DNA of 64,000 nucleotides from JAFGBI01 sp964454025. GTDB taxonomy: Bacteria; Myxococcota_A; Polyangia; Polyangiales; Polyangiaceae. Below the pieces are notes generated by a model. It did not search any database, was not told the DNA's origin, and was given only the letters and a program-made list of their open reading frames with translations. The position numbers and the translations under genes were made by a program. Position 1 is the first letter of the stretch. Every line of letters starts with the position of its first letter. Positions 7,429-16,318 of this stretch are shown here, piece by piece. The DNA is taken from NCBI GenBank assembly GCA_964454025.1, contig CAYVRP010000020.1:1-64000 (forward strand). Direction: 5' to 3'.

Positions 7429-8820
7429 TCACTTCCGAGCGGCGAACGGAGCGCGCGGCGGGGGCGCGGGGGGCGGGGCCGCGCGGGAAACCGGCGGCCG
7501 CACGACGGTCGGGCGTGCGGGCGCGGGCGGCGCCGGACGCGCAGGGACCCGCGCCGGCACGGCGCTCGCGCTCGGCGCTGTCGCGGGCGCCGAGAGGCTC
7601 GCCGCCGGCGCGGGCTCGATCGGGGCGGCAGCGACGCGTGCGGCGCGTGGTGCCGGCACGGGCGCCGAGGCGGGCGGCGCGACGGCGACCGGCGGCGCGC
7701 CGCGGGTCGCGAGCCACGTCACCAGCCCGAGCCCCACGACGACCACGACGCTCGCCGCCACCGCGAGCGCGCGGCCGCTCGCACGCGGGTAGACGGAGCG
7801 CGGGCGGGTGCCGGCGAAGGAGGTGCCGGTGGCCGCCGCCGACGGCTCGCGGCGCACCTCGCTCGCCTGGGTCGCGTTCCCCGGCGGAAGCGAGGCGGCG
7901 GCGAGGACGCGGCGGCAGCGCGCCGCGCGCGACGGTCCCTCCTCGCCGGCGTGCGGCGCGAGGGCGTCGGCGAGCGCGACGACGTCGGGGTACCGCTCTT
8001 CGGGGTCGCGGCGCAGGCAGCGGTCGACGATCTCCCCGAGCGCCGCGGGCAGCTCCGGCGCGCGCTCGAGGAGGGGCGTGTACTCCGCCTCCAGCACCTG
8101 CGCGCAGATCATGGGCAGCGCATCGCCGTCGAAGGGGTTCTGGCCGGTGAGGCAGTGGTAGAGCACCACCCCCAGCGCCCAGACGTCGGCGCGATGATCC
8201 ACGCTCCGCGCGGAGCGCATCTGCTCGGGGGCCATGTAGAGCGGCGAGCCCATCGACACCTGTGTCTGCGTCAGCGACGAGCTCGGTTCCGCCCCGGGGA
8301 CGGTGATCTTGGAGATGCCGAAGGCGAGCACCTTCACCAGCAGGCCGCCGTCCTCGGCGCGGGTGAGGAAGAGGTTGCCGGGCTTCAGATCGCGGTGGAC
8401 CACGCCCGCCGCGTGGGCGGTGGCCAGGGCCTCGCAGGCCTGCAGCAGGACGTCGCAGGCGCGCGCGGGCGCGAGGCGCTGCTCTCGCTCGAGCAGGACG
8501 TCGAGGCTCTCGCCCACCAGCAGATCCATGACGATGTAGGGCACGCCGCCGTCGAGCTCGCCCACGTCGCGCACGCGTGCCAGGTGCGGGCTGTTGAGCC
8601 GGGCCGCCACCCGCGCCTCGCGGAGGAAGCGCGCCGTGGCCTCGGGGCTGTCGAGGACCCGCGGGAGCAGGAACTTCAGCGCCACCCGCTCCTCGAGCAC
8701 GAGGTGGGTCGCCTCCACCACCATCCCCATGCCGCCGGAGCCGAGGAGCCGCTCGATCCGGTACTTGCCGGCCAGGACGTCCCCGACCTGCGGGTTGCTC
8801 GGGATGGGCGGCGGCGTCAT
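7429..8820 (-). CDS. transmembrane Ser/Thr protein kinase with AFG in place of DFG
   Basis: ATG at 8820 gives 463 residues. Kinase domain at about 20-290: glycine loop GSGGMGMVVEA, lysine K49 in VALKF, HRDLKPGN (catalytic D144), APE-like MAPEQ, and DVWALGVVLYHCLTGQNPF. The DFG motif reads VLAFG: codon 166 is GCC (bases 8323-8325, read on the minus strand), so the Mg-binding aspartate is alanine. After a linker there is one membrane segment (ALAVAASVVVVVGLGLVTWL, about 350-370) and a Pro/Ala-rich C-terminus outside the membrane. All other catalytic residues are present, which makes a pseudokinase or a very weak kinase likely. Divergent from the lipoprotein gene at 8938. Confidence 0.88.
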   Translation of the reverse strand: MTPPPIPSNPQVGDVLAGKYRIERLLGSGGMGMVVEATHLVLEERVALKFLLPRVLDSPEATARFLREARVAARLNSPHLARVRDVGELDGGVPYIVMDLLVGESLDVLLEREQRLAPARACDVLLQACEALATAHAAGVVHRDLKPGNLFLTRAEDGGLLVKVLAFGISKITVPGAEPSSSLTQTQVSMGSPLYMAPEQMRSARSVDHRADVWALGVVLYHCLTGQNPFDGDALPMICAQVLEAEYTPLLERAPELPAALGEIVDRCLRRDPEERYPDVVALADALAPHAGEEGPSRAARCRRVLAAASLPPGNATQASEVRREPSAAATGTSFAGTRPRSVYPRASGRALAVAASVVVVVGLGLVTWLATRGAPPVAVAPPASAPVPAPRAARVAAAPIEPAPAASLSAPATAPSASAVPARVPARPAPPAPARPTVVRPPVSRAAPPPAPPPRAPFAARK

Positions 8821-8937
8821 CGATCCCGGGTCCGGTCGAACACTCTATCATCGCGGACGGACAGCGGACACACCAGTGCCGGGGCGCGCCAGGCGGCGCG
8901 GCTTTCGGACTCGCTTCCGCGACCCCGGGCCGGGATA

Positions 8938-10152
8938 ATGGGCGCGATCGAGATGCGGACCGCCACCCGACGCCAAGGGGTCGCCGAGCGCGCCTCGCTC
9001 CTGCTGGGCTGCGCCGCGGTGCTCGCGGGCTGCCAGATCCTCTTCGACATCGAGCGGCGCGACGCCAGCCCGCTCGCCGCCGCCGGTGACGCTGGCACGG
9101 TGACCGCCGGCGGCGCGGAGGACGAGGGCGGTGGCCCCGCGGTGACCGGCGGCGTGGCGATCGCGGGCGGCGGAGAGGCCGGTGCAGGCCCCGCGGGCGG
9201 CGACGGCGTGGGCGGCGCCCCGCCCATCAGCGGTGGTGGGGCGGCAGGTGCCCCGCTGACCGACAGCGGCGGCACCGGCGGCGCCGCTACCCCGGACCTC
9301 CGCTACTGCGACGTGCTCCCCAACGACGGCCTCGACTGGAGCTGTTCCGCGCCGGGTCCCGGCTCGGGGTGGGGCCGCTCGATCGAGCTCCGCGGGCGCT
9401 TCTCCAACTACGACGAGCTCCTCTCGCTGATGGCTTGCCGGGTGCCCGGCGAGACGAGCACCTGCCGCGACGTGTTCGACACGGTGACGCCGACGGGCGC
9501 GTTCGCCTTCGTCGCGGCGCAGGAGGAGCACGCTGTCGTCTCCTGGCGGAGCGGCGGCACCACCGGTGAGGCCACCCTGTGGCTCGGGCGCTCCGAAGTG
9601 ACCGGGCTCGACGTCGGCGAGACGTTCCTCCTCTTGCCGCAGACGGTCGTCGCCATCGGCGCCCTGGGCGGCATCACCGTGGACCCTGCGCTGGGGATGG
9701 TGTTCGCCGCCATCCGCGACTGCCGGCTCGAGCTGGCGCGGGGCGTCCGCTACGCGGGCCGCACCTCGTCCACGGAGGGGAGCTCGATCAGCGGCTTCTC
9801 CTTCGCCATCCACGACGTCGTACCCGTCGACGAGCCGACGAGCGACGCCGGGTTCGGCGGCATCGTCAACCTGGAACCGGGGTTCGTGACCCTGCTCGCC
9901 TACGTCGAGGGCGGGTGCATCGTCGCCGAGGCGAGCCTGCTGGTGGAGGCGGGGCGAGTCGCCTACGTCTCGCTGGTCCCGAGTGGCGCGAGCGGCGACA
10001 ACTTCGGCCCCGGCGCGGGGGGCGCCGCGGGGGCCGGCGGCGCGACCGCGGATGACGACGCCGGGCCGGTCGGTGCAGCGGCGAGCAGCGGCGCCACTGG
10101 TCAGAGCGGCGGGGGCGGCCGCGCGACGGCGGGCGCGGGAGGCGGCGGATGA
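8938..10152 (+). CDS. Gly-rich lipoprotein, unknown function
   Basis: ATG at 8938 (a second at 8953) opens a signal peptide ending in the lipobox VLAGC, then an acidic Gly/Ala/Thr linker of about 90 residues (GGA and GGT repeats) and a globular part from YCDVLPNDGLDWSC on. The globular part has several cysteines (for example MACRVPGETSTCRD and IRDCRLEL) and many beta-strands. A second GGAAGAGG tract closes the protein. The architecture is that of an outer-membrane or surface lipoprotein. No family recognised. Its stop overlaps the next start (ATGA), so the two genes are co-transcribed. Confidence 0.75.
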   Translation: MGAIEMRTATRRQGVAERASLLLGCAAVLAGCQILFDIERRDASPLAAAGDAGTVTAGGAEDEGGGPAVTGGVAIAGGGEAGAGPAGGDGVGGAPPISGGGAAGAPLTDSGGTGGAATPDLRYCDVLPNDGLDWSCSAPGPGSGWGRSIELRGRFSNYDELLSLMACRVPGETSTCRDVFDTVTPTGAFAFVAAQEEHAVVSWRSGGTTGEATLWLGRSEVTGLDVGETFLLLPQTVVAIGALGGITVDPALGMVFAAIRDCRLELARGVRYAGRTSSTEGSSISGFSFAIHDVVPVDEPTSDAGFGGIVNLEPGFVTLLAYVEGGCIVAEASLLVEAGRVAYVSLVPSGASGDNFGPGAGGAAGAGGATADDDAGPVGAAASSGATGQSGGGGRATAGAGGGG

Positions 10153-11240
10153 CCGGGCGCGCCGCGCGGCTCACGGGCTCCCTCGTGGGCGTCGCGCTCG
10201 GCGCGGCGCTCGCCGCCGGCGCGCGCTCGGCTGCGGCCCAGCCCACGCCCGGCGACGTCGTCCTCGCCGAGAGCCTCTTCCGCGAGGGTCGGCGCCTGTT
10301 CGATGCGGGCGACTACGCCGCGGCCTGCCCCAAGCTCGCGGAGAGCCAGCGGCTGGATCCGGGCGGCGGCACGCTCCTGAACCTGGCGCGCTGTCACGAG
10401 GCCGAGGGCAAGCTCGCCACCGCCTGGGCGGAATACCAGGAGGCGCGGGCCTGGGCGCGGCGCGAGGGGCGGGACGATCGGCTCCAGATCGCCGAGCAGT
10501 CGCTGGCGAGCCTGGAGCCTCGCCTGCCCTGGCTGGTGGTGACCGTGCCCCCCGCGAGCGACGTCGAGGGGCTCGAGGTCGAGCTCGACGGGCGCACGCT
10601 GCCGCGCTCGGCCTTCGGCGTGCCGGCGCCCGTCGACCCGGGCCCCCATCGCGTGGTGGTCCGCGCGCCGGGCAAGGAGCCGCACGAGCTCGAGGTCCGC
10701 GTCGAGCGCGAGAGCGAGCGCCGGACCATCACCGTCGAGCCCCTCGCCGACGCGGCGCCGCCGCCGCCCGCGGCGCGCGCGGCGGCGACCGCGGGAGGCA
10801 GCGCGGCGCCGAGCCCGGCGGGCGCGGAGGCGGCGCCCCGCGAGCCCGCAGGCACCCCGACGCCGGCGGCCGTCACCGCCACCGCGACCGACGCGGCGCC
10901 GGGGCGGCGCCGGACCGCGGCTTACGCGATGGGCGCCGGAGGCCTGATCGCGCTCGGGATCGGGAGCGGCGCCGGGCTGCGCGCCATCCACCTGATGAGC
11001 GAGAGCGACGAGCGGTGCCCCGACGGCGCCTGCACCGCGCGGGGCGCGGAGCTCAGCCGCGACGCGAACAGGCTCGCCAACGTCGCCAACGTCGGGATCG
11101 GGCTCGGGATCGCCGGCGTGGCCGCGGCGATCGTGCTCAGCGTGGTCGAAGCCGGTGGGCGCGCCGCGGCGCGCGGGGCGAGCGTCACCGTGACCGCCAG
11201 CGAGGAAGGGGGCTGGATCGGCCTACGCGGCCACTACTGA
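10149..11240 (+). CDS. TPR/PEGA-like periplasmic protein with membrane tail
   Basis: ATG at 10149 overlaps the preceding TGA. A signal peptide ending ARSAAAQ leads to a TPR-like hairpin pair (AESLFREGRRLFDAGDYAAA, CPKLAESQRLDPGGGTLLNLA, HEAEGKLATAWAEYQEA). A small PEGA-like beta domain follows (WLVVTVPPASDVEGLEVELD, GPHRVVVRAPGKEP). A Pro/Ala linker precedes two hydrophobic segments (YAMGAGGLIALGIGSGAGL and NVGIGLGIAGVAAAIVLSVV). This layout is widespread in Polyangia next to kinases and is thought to be envelope-located. Molecular function is unknown. The stop abuts the stop of the convergent kinase gene. Confidence 0.75.
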   Translation: MTGRAARLTGSLVGVALGAALAAGARSAAAQPTPGDVVLAESLFREGRRLFDAGDYAAACPKLAESQRLDPGGGTLLNLARCHEAEGKLATAWAEYQEARAWARREGRDDRLQIAEQSLASLEPRLPWLVVTVPPASDVEGLEVELDGRTLPRSAFGVPAPVDPGPHRVVVRAPGKEPHELEVRVERESERRTITVEPLADAAPPPPAARAAATAGGSAAPSPAGAEAAPREPAGTPTPAAVTATATDAAPGRRRTAAYAMGAGGLIALGIGSGAGLRAIHLMSESDERCPDGACTARGAELSRDANRLANVANVGIGLGIAGVAAAIVLSVVEAGGRAAARGASVTVTASEEGGWIGLRGHY

Positions 11241-12404
11241 TCAGCGCGCCGCGGGATCCACGAGCACGGGGATCTCGATCGACGCCGGCTCCGCCGCCGG
11301 CTCGACCAGGATCGAGATCCCGAGCGTGGTCTGCAGCTCCGCGTCCGTGAGCTCGAGCGGGACGCTCGCGGCTGCCTGCTGCACGTCCGGCTCGAACACG
11401 ACGCTGACCGAGAGCGAGCCGTCCCCCGGCGCGGCGCCCGCCGGGCGCAGCAGCGCCGGCGTCGTCGGGCGCACCCACCCGGCGATGCCGTGCAGGCTCA
11501 CGCGCTGGGTCGGCGGGAGCGGGCTGCCCGAGAGCTCCGCGAAGGCCGCGCGGACGGCGGCCTGCATCTCCTCGGCGGACTGGTAGCGCTCCGCCTTGGC
11601 GACGCGCACCGAGCGGTCCACCACCGTCACCACCGCCGCCGGGATCCCGGGGGCCGCCTCGGCGAGCGAGCGGGGCTGCCGCTTCGCCGCCGCGACGAGC
11701 TGATCCATGGGGGTCGTGCCCTCGTGGACGTACTGCCCGCTGAGCGCGGTGAAGAGGGTCGCGCCGACGGCGAACAGATCGCTTCTCTCGTCGATCTCGG
11801 CGCGGCTGGCGCGCGCCTGCTCGGGGGCCATGTAGCAGACCGTGCCGAGCACGAGCCCCTCGCGGGTCAAGAAATCCTGCTGGACCGCGTCGAGGACGCG
11901 GGCCAGGCCGAAGTCGAGCACCTTGACCCGCCCGTCGCGGAGCAGGAAGACGTTGCCCGGCTTGATGTCACGGTGAATGACCCGCGCGCGGTGCGCCGCC
12001 GCGAGGACGTCGAGGAGCTGGTCGGCGATGAAGAGCGCCTCGAGCGGCGCGAGCCGGCCCCGCTCACGGAGCTCGTCGAAGAGCGAAACCCCGTCCAACA
12101 GCTCCATCACCAGGAACGCGGCGCCGTCCTCGGCCTCGTCGTCGTCGAGGATGCTCACCACCCCGGGGTGCCGGATGCGGTTGGCGACGTACCCCTCGCG
12201 CAGGAAGCGCGCGCGGATCTCCGGCTCGCTGGAGAACATCCGGTTCAGGAGCTTCACGGCGCCGCGCCGGCCGTTGCGGTGGGTGGCCGCGTAGACGTTG
12301 GCCATGCCGCCCACGCCGATCAGCGCGTCGAGCCGCCACTTTCCCCGCAGCGTGACGCCGACGAGCGCGCGCGCCGCCTCGAGCGGTGGGGATTCAGCCA
12401 CCAT
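11241..12404 (-). CDS. soluble Ser/Thr protein kinase
   Basis: ATG at 12404 gives 387 residues. The kinase domain occupies about 20-285: GVGGMANVYAATHRNGRRGAV with the catalytic Lys, HRDIKPGNVF, VLDFGLAR, CYMAPEQ, and DLFAVGATLFTALSG. All catalytic residues are present. There is no transmembrane segment; the last 100 residues are a linker with LRPAGAAPGDG and a repeated VLVEPAAEP/PVLVDPAA motif. It probably phosphorylates cytosolic targets. Divergent from the Sel1 lipoprotein at 12540, with 135 bp between them. Confidence 0.88.
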   Translation of the reverse strand: MVAESPPLEAARALVGVTLRGKWRLDALIGVGGMANVYAATHRNGRRGAVKLLNRMFSSEPEIRARFLREGYVANRIRHPGVVSILDDDEAEDGAAFLVMELLDGVSLFDELRERGRLAPLEALFIADQLLDVLAAAHRARVIHRDIKPGNVFLLRDGRVKVLDFGLARVLDAVQQDFLTREGLVLGTVCYMAPEQARASRAEIDERSDLFAVGATLFTALSGQYVHEGTTPMDQLVAAAKRQPRSLAEAAPGIPAAVVTVVDRSVRVAKAERYQSAEEMQAAVRAAFAELSGSPLPPTQRVSLHGIAGWVRPTTPALLRPAGAAPGDGSLSVSVVFEPDVQQAAASVPLELTDAELQTTLGISILVEPAAEPASIEIPVLVDPAAR

Positions 12405-12539
12405 TTTCCAAGGCTCTTTCACGGCCGCGGGGCTGTCAAGCCGCGGGGAGGGCGTTGCGCTCCGCACCGTCGCGGGCGCATGATCCGCCGGCGCTCCGGC
12501 GCCGCTCGGGATCCGGCGCACCGACGCGAGGTGATCACC

Positions 12540-13295
12540 ATGACGAGCTCGACCGACCGCGCGAACGCCCACCCCCACCCCGCCCCGCTCGGCGCGACAC
12601 CGGCGCGCGCGGCCGCCGTGCTCAGGCTGTTCGCCGGGCTCGCCGCGCTCGTCGGCGCGGTTGCCTGCGGCGGCTCGCAGGCAGGCTCGAGCACCATCCA
12701 GGAGGCGAACAGTAAGTACGCGGCGCACGACTACGCGGCCGCCGCCCGGCTCTACGAGAAGGCCTGCAAGGGCGGCAGCGGCGACGGCTGCACGCGGCTC
12801 GGTGAGCTCTACGCCCTCGGCGAGGGGGTCGACCAGGATCCGGCGCGGGCGGTGAAGCTCTACGAGCAGGGCTGCGACGCGGGCGATCCACGCGGCTGCG
12901 TGACCCTCGGGCTCGCGCTCGAGCAGGGCGAGGGGGTGGCCCAGGACGAGGCGCGCGCCGCGGAGCTCTTCGACCGAGCCTGCAAGAAGGGGCACGGCGG
13001 CGCCTGCACCGAGTACGCGGTGTCGCTCTGGCGCGGCCGCGGGGTGGCCAAGGATCCGCCGCGCGCCCGCGCGCTGCTCGACAAGTACTGCGCCAAGAAC
13101 GCCGCCGAGGCCTGCTACAACCTCGGCGTGCTCCTGCGCATGGGCGACCGGGGGGTCGAGCAGGACCCGGACGCCGCCGCGGCCGCGCTCGAGAAGGCAT
13201 GTAGCCTCGAGTCCGCCGTCGCCTGCGGCTACCTGAAGCAGCACGGGTCCGCGCCCGCGCCGGCCGCCGCGGAGGAGCCCGCCGAGGAGCCCTGA
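12540..13295 (+). CDS. Sel1-repeat lipoprotein
   Basis: ATG at 12540 is preceded by GAGG. The 251-residue product has a signal sequence with lipobox GAVAC, then at least five Sel1-like (SLR) repeats. Each repeat has the pattern A-x-x-LYE-x-x-C-x-x-G-x-x-x-GC, for example ARLYEKACKGGSGDGCTRLG and AVKLYEQGCDAGDPRGC, with a GxGVxQD turn between. The paired cysteines at the repeat ends suggest disulphides in the periplasm, as in Helicobacter cysteine-rich proteins. Sel1 proteins act as scaffolds; no partner can be named. The C-terminus is an acidic Ala/Pro tail. Confidence 0.82.
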   Translation: MTSSTDRANAHPHPAPLGATPARAAAVLRLFAGLAALVGAVACGGSQAGSSTIQEANSKYAAHDYAAAARLYEKACKGGSGDGCTRLGELYALGEGVDQDPARAVKLYEQGCDAGDPRGCVTLGLALEQGEGVAQDEARAAELFDRACKKGHGGACTEYAVSLWRGRGVAKDPPRARALLDKYCAKNAAEACYNLGVLLRMGDRGVEQDPDAAAAALEKACSLESAVACGYLKQHGSAPAPAAAEEPAEEP

Positions 13296-13318
13296 GCGAC
13301 CGGGGCCGATCCGCGCGA

Positions 13319-14467
13319 TCAGGCGAGGCGGAGCAGGCGCTCTCCGGCGGCGTGGAGCGTTGCGTCGCGCTTGGCGAAGTGCAGGCGGACGTAACGGTGC
13401 TCGGGCTCACGGAAGAAGCTCGAGCCGGGGACGGCGGCGACCCCGACCTCGCGGGCGAGCCAGCGGCAGAACTCGGTGTCGTTGGCGAAGCCGAAGCGCT
13501 CGATGTCGACCATCACGTAGTAGGCGCCCTGCGGCCGCGTGAAGGCGAGCCCGGCCCGCTCGAGGTAGCCGCAGAACAGGTCGCGGCGCCGGGTGTAGGC
13601 CGCGACCAGGTCGGCGTAATAGCCGTCCGGCAGCGAGAGCGCGGTGACCGCCGCCTCCTGGAGCGGCGCCGCGGCGCCCACGGTGAGAAAGTCGTGCACC
13701 TTGCGGACGGCCTCGATGATCGTGGGGTGCGCCATCACGTAGCCGAGGCGCCAGCCGGTGATGGAGTACGTCTTCGAGAGCGAGCCGCAGTGGATCACGC
13801 GCCCGGCCGCGCCGGGGAGCGCGGAGGCGTACGTGTGCTGGTGCGGCGCGTACACGATGTGCTCGTAGACCTCGTCGGTGATCACGAAGGCGTCGTGCTC
13901 CGCGGCGAGCGCGAGGACGAGCTCGAGCTCGGCGCGGGTGAAGACCTTGCCGGAGGGGTTGCTGGGGTTGCAGAGCACCAGCGCCTTCACCCCGCGCGCG
14001 AAGGCGCGCCGGAGCTCCTCCGGATCGAAGTCGTAGGTGGGCGGGCGGAGCGGCACGTAGATCGGCTCGGCGCCGGCGAGGAGCGTGTCGGCGCCGTAGT
14101 TCTCGTAGAAGGGGCTGAAGACGATCACGCGGTCGCCCGGATCGCAGACGCTCAGCAGCGCGGCCATCATCGCCTCCGTGCTGCCGCAGGTGACGACCAG
14201 ATCGCGCTCGGGGTCGACCGGGATCCCCATCGTCCGCGACAGCTTGCGGGCGAGCGCCTGCCGGAGGCGGGGCGCGCCCCAGGTGATCGCGTACTGGTGG
14301 TGGGGGCCGGCGAGGGCGCGCACCGCGGCCTCGACGACCTCGCGCGGCGGGTCGAAGTCGGGGAAGCCCTGCGCGAGGTTGATGGCGTCGTGCTCCAGCG
14401 CCACCCGGGTCATCATGCGGATCACGCTCTCCGAGAAGCAGGCGGTGCGGGCGGCGGGGCGGGGCAA
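13319..14467 (-). CDS. PLP-dependent class I/II aminotransferase (kynurenine/methionine aminotransferase type)
   Basis: The best start is TTG at 14467, seven bases after GAGGAA, giving 382 residues beginning PRPAARTACFSESVIR. Motifs: INLAQGFPDFDPP (typical of the kynurenine aminotransferase/YbdL group), CGSTEAMMAAL, LCNPSNPSGKVF, ITDEVYEHIVY, and the PLP lysine in SLSKTYSITGWRLGY. An Arg in YVRLHFAK should bind the substrate carboxylate. Length is normal for the family. Expected reaction: transamination of aromatic or sulphur amino acids with a 2-oxo acid in the cytosol; exact substrate not deducible. Divergent from the vWA lipoprotein. Confidence 0.87.
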   Translation of the reverse strand: MPRPAARTACFSESVIRMMTRVALEHDAINLAQGFPDFDPPREVVEAAVRALAGPHHQYAITWGAPRLRQALARKLSRTMGIPVDPERDLVVTCGSTEAMMAALLSVCDPGDRVIVFSPFYENYGADTLLAGAEPIYVPLRPPTYDFDPEELRRAFARGVKALVLCNPSNPSGKVFTRAELELVLALAAEHDAFVITDEVYEHIVYAPHQHTYASALPGAAGRVIHCGSLSKTYSITGWRLGYVMAHPTIIEAVRKVHDFLTVGAAAPLQEAAVTALSLPDGYYADLVAAYTRRRDLFCGYLERAGLAFTRPQGAYYVMVDIERFGFANDTEFCRWLAREVGVAAVPGSSFFREPEHRYVRLHFAKRDATLHAAGERLLRLA

Positions 14468-14805
14468 GGCGGTGTTCCTCGAGCGAGGCCGGCGGGGGCG
14501 ACGCGGCGACCGCGGCGCCCCGGGAAGGGGGCAGGAAGAGCACGACCGCGCGCGCCGTGCAACCGGGGCGGCGCGGCGGACATCCCGCGCGATCGGGAGC
14601 CCGGCAGCTCGAGGCCGCCCGGTTCCCGTGCCCGACAGGCGCCGTGGCTGGCACATACTGGCGCACCGTCGGGGCGTCGGCGCCGCGGTCCGTTCGGCCC
14701 CGCGGAGCGAGTCCGACGCCGCCCGCCCGCGGGCGACCTCGCGCCTTGCTGGACACCACGCACCTGGCACGCCACGTGCTTCGCGGGACAGGGGGAGACG
14801 TGATC
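14468..14805. other. divergent intergenic region
   Basis: It separates the aminotransferase and vWA lipoprotein starts. Apart from the ribosome-binding sites and a possible sigma-54 promoter (14765-14780), I see nothing in it. Confidence 0.4.
14765..14780 (+). promoter_or_regulatory. possible sigma-54 promoter of vWA lipoprotein
   Basis: TGGCACGCCACGTGCT matches the -24/-12 consensus TGGCACG-N4-TTGCW with one mismatch (GTGC for TTGC). GG and GC are separated by the required 10 bp. It ends 25 bp before the ATG at 14806. A single match in GC-rich DNA can arise by chance. Confidence 0.35.
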
Positions 14806-16101
14806 ATGCGACTCATCTCGTTCTGGCTGGCGATGACTACGGCGCTCGTCGCCGCGGGCTGCAACGACGCGGGGGACCTGGCCTCCGCGGGCGGTGCCGA
14901 CGACGGCACCCGATCTGGGGCCGGAGGCAGGTCGACCACGTCCGGGGGGTCCGTGCCCTCGCCGTCGGAGGGCGACGACGGGGACCTGAGCGACCCCGAC
15001 TTCGGGGGTGGCGATCCCGTGATCGTCGTCGATGGCGGGGGCGCGACGCTCGACGGCGCGGGCGCGACGACAGCGGTCATGCCGGAGGAGGACCCGGGCA
15101 CCGGGGGCGCGACGGGCGCCGGTGGCGAGGCCGGCGCGGGCGGCGCCCTGGTCTGGCCGTCCGATCCCATCGAACCGCCGCCGAGCGCCGCGCTCGAGCC
15201 CGGCCAGCTCACCGCCGGGATCTGGGACGACAACGAGAACTTCGGGTTCTTCGTGCGCTACCAGGCCGCCCAGCTCGCGGGACAGGGGACTGCCCTCGAG
15301 GGGGCGATGCCGATCGACCCGCAGGCGCAGGAGGACGCCCAGGCGGCGGTCGCGGACGAGCGAACGCCGAGGCAAGAGCTCGACGTCGCGCTGGTCGTCG
15401 ACACCACCGGCAGCATGGGCGACGAGCTCGAGTACCTCAAGGTGGAGTTCTCTACACTGCACCGCACCATCCTCCAGCGCTACCCCGACTCGGCGCAGCG
15501 CTGGGCCTTGCTGCTCTACCGCGACGAGGGCGATCTCTACGTCACGCGCCCCTTCGACTTCACCGACAGCGCCGCCGACTTCCAGGCGTCGCTCGACGCG
15601 CAGGGCTCCGACGGCGGCGGCGACGAGCCCGAGGCCCCCGATCAGGCCCTCGCCGAGGCCGCGACCCTCTCCTGGCGGAAGGGCGACGACGTCGCGCGCG
15701 TGCTGCTCTGGGTGGCCGACGCCCCGCACCACGCCGAACGCGCGCAGGCCATGGCCGACGCGGTTTCGGCCGTTCGGCGCGCCGGGATCCACGTCTACCC
15801 CGTGGCCTCGAGCGGGGCGAACCCCCTCGCGGAGCTCACGATGCGCCAGACCGCGCAGCTCACCGCCGGCCGCTACCTCTTCCTCACCGACGACTCGGGC
15901 ATTGGCAACGCGCACGCGGAGCCCACGATCCCCTGCTACCTGGTCCGCTTGCTCGCGGACTCGGTGCTCCGCGTCATCGACGCCGAGATGAAGGGTGAGG
16001 CGCCGCCGCTCGCGCTCGAGGGCGTGATCCGGGTCGGCGGCACGGTGGATCGGGACGGCTACTGCATCTACGGGACGCAGCAGCTCTATCGCCCGTTCTG
16101 A
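14806..16101 (+). CDS. von Willebrand factor A domain lipoprotein
   Basis: ATG at 14806 follows GGGGGAG by eight bases and is preferred over the GTG at 14800. A short signal peptide ends in the lipobox VAAGC. A Gly/Asp-rich linker runs to about residue 120. The vWA domain starts near residue 190: DVALVVDTTGSMGDE contains the MIDAS DxTxS motif; later pieces are WALLLYRDEGD, VARVLLWVADAPHH and AGIHVYPVASSG. It ends with RYLFLTDDSGIG and a short beta domain. Likely a surface or periplasmic metal-dependent adhesion or assembly protein; no MoxR or other partner is adjacent. Confidence 0.82.
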   Translation: MRLISFWLAMTTALVAAGCNDAGDLASAGGADDGTRSGAGGRSTTSGGSVPSPSEGDDGDLSDPDFGGGDPVIVVDGGGATLDGAGATTAVMPEEDPGTGGATGAGGEAGAGGALVWPSDPIEPPPSAALEPGQLTAGIWDDNENFGFFVRYQAAQLAGQGTALEGAMPIDPQAQEDAQAAVADERTPRQELDVALVVDTTGSMGDELEYLKVEFSTLHRTILQRYPDSAQRWALLLYRDEGDLYVTRPFDFTDSAADFQASLDAQGSDGGGDEPEAPDQALAEAATLSWRKGDDVARVLLWVADAPHHAERAQAMADAVSAVRRAGIHVYPVASSGANPLAELTMRQTAQLTAGRYLFLTDDSGIGNAHAEPTIPCYLVRLLADSVLRVIDAEMKGEAPPLALEGVIRVGGTVDRDGYCIYGTQQLYRPF

Positions 16102-16318
16102 GACGGCCGGGAGCGCTCCGCCCCTGAATGGCCAGGTCGTCGGCGTGGCGCCCGCTCCGGAGCCGTCTCCGCGGTCGAACCCGACGAGAGCGCGCGGGCC
16201 GCACCAGAAGCGGCGAGGAGCCACCAGGGCGCGGGAAACCGGCGCTTCCAGGCCGCTTCGAGCGCCCGTCGGCGCGCCCCCTGGCGCTCGGCCGGGGTCG
16301 GGTTAGAACGGTCAGCCC

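Noticed and set aside
14641..14665. Another TGGCAC near 14650 as a sigma-54 promoter
   Set aside because: The -12 element is absent at the correct spacing (GGCG instead of TTGC).
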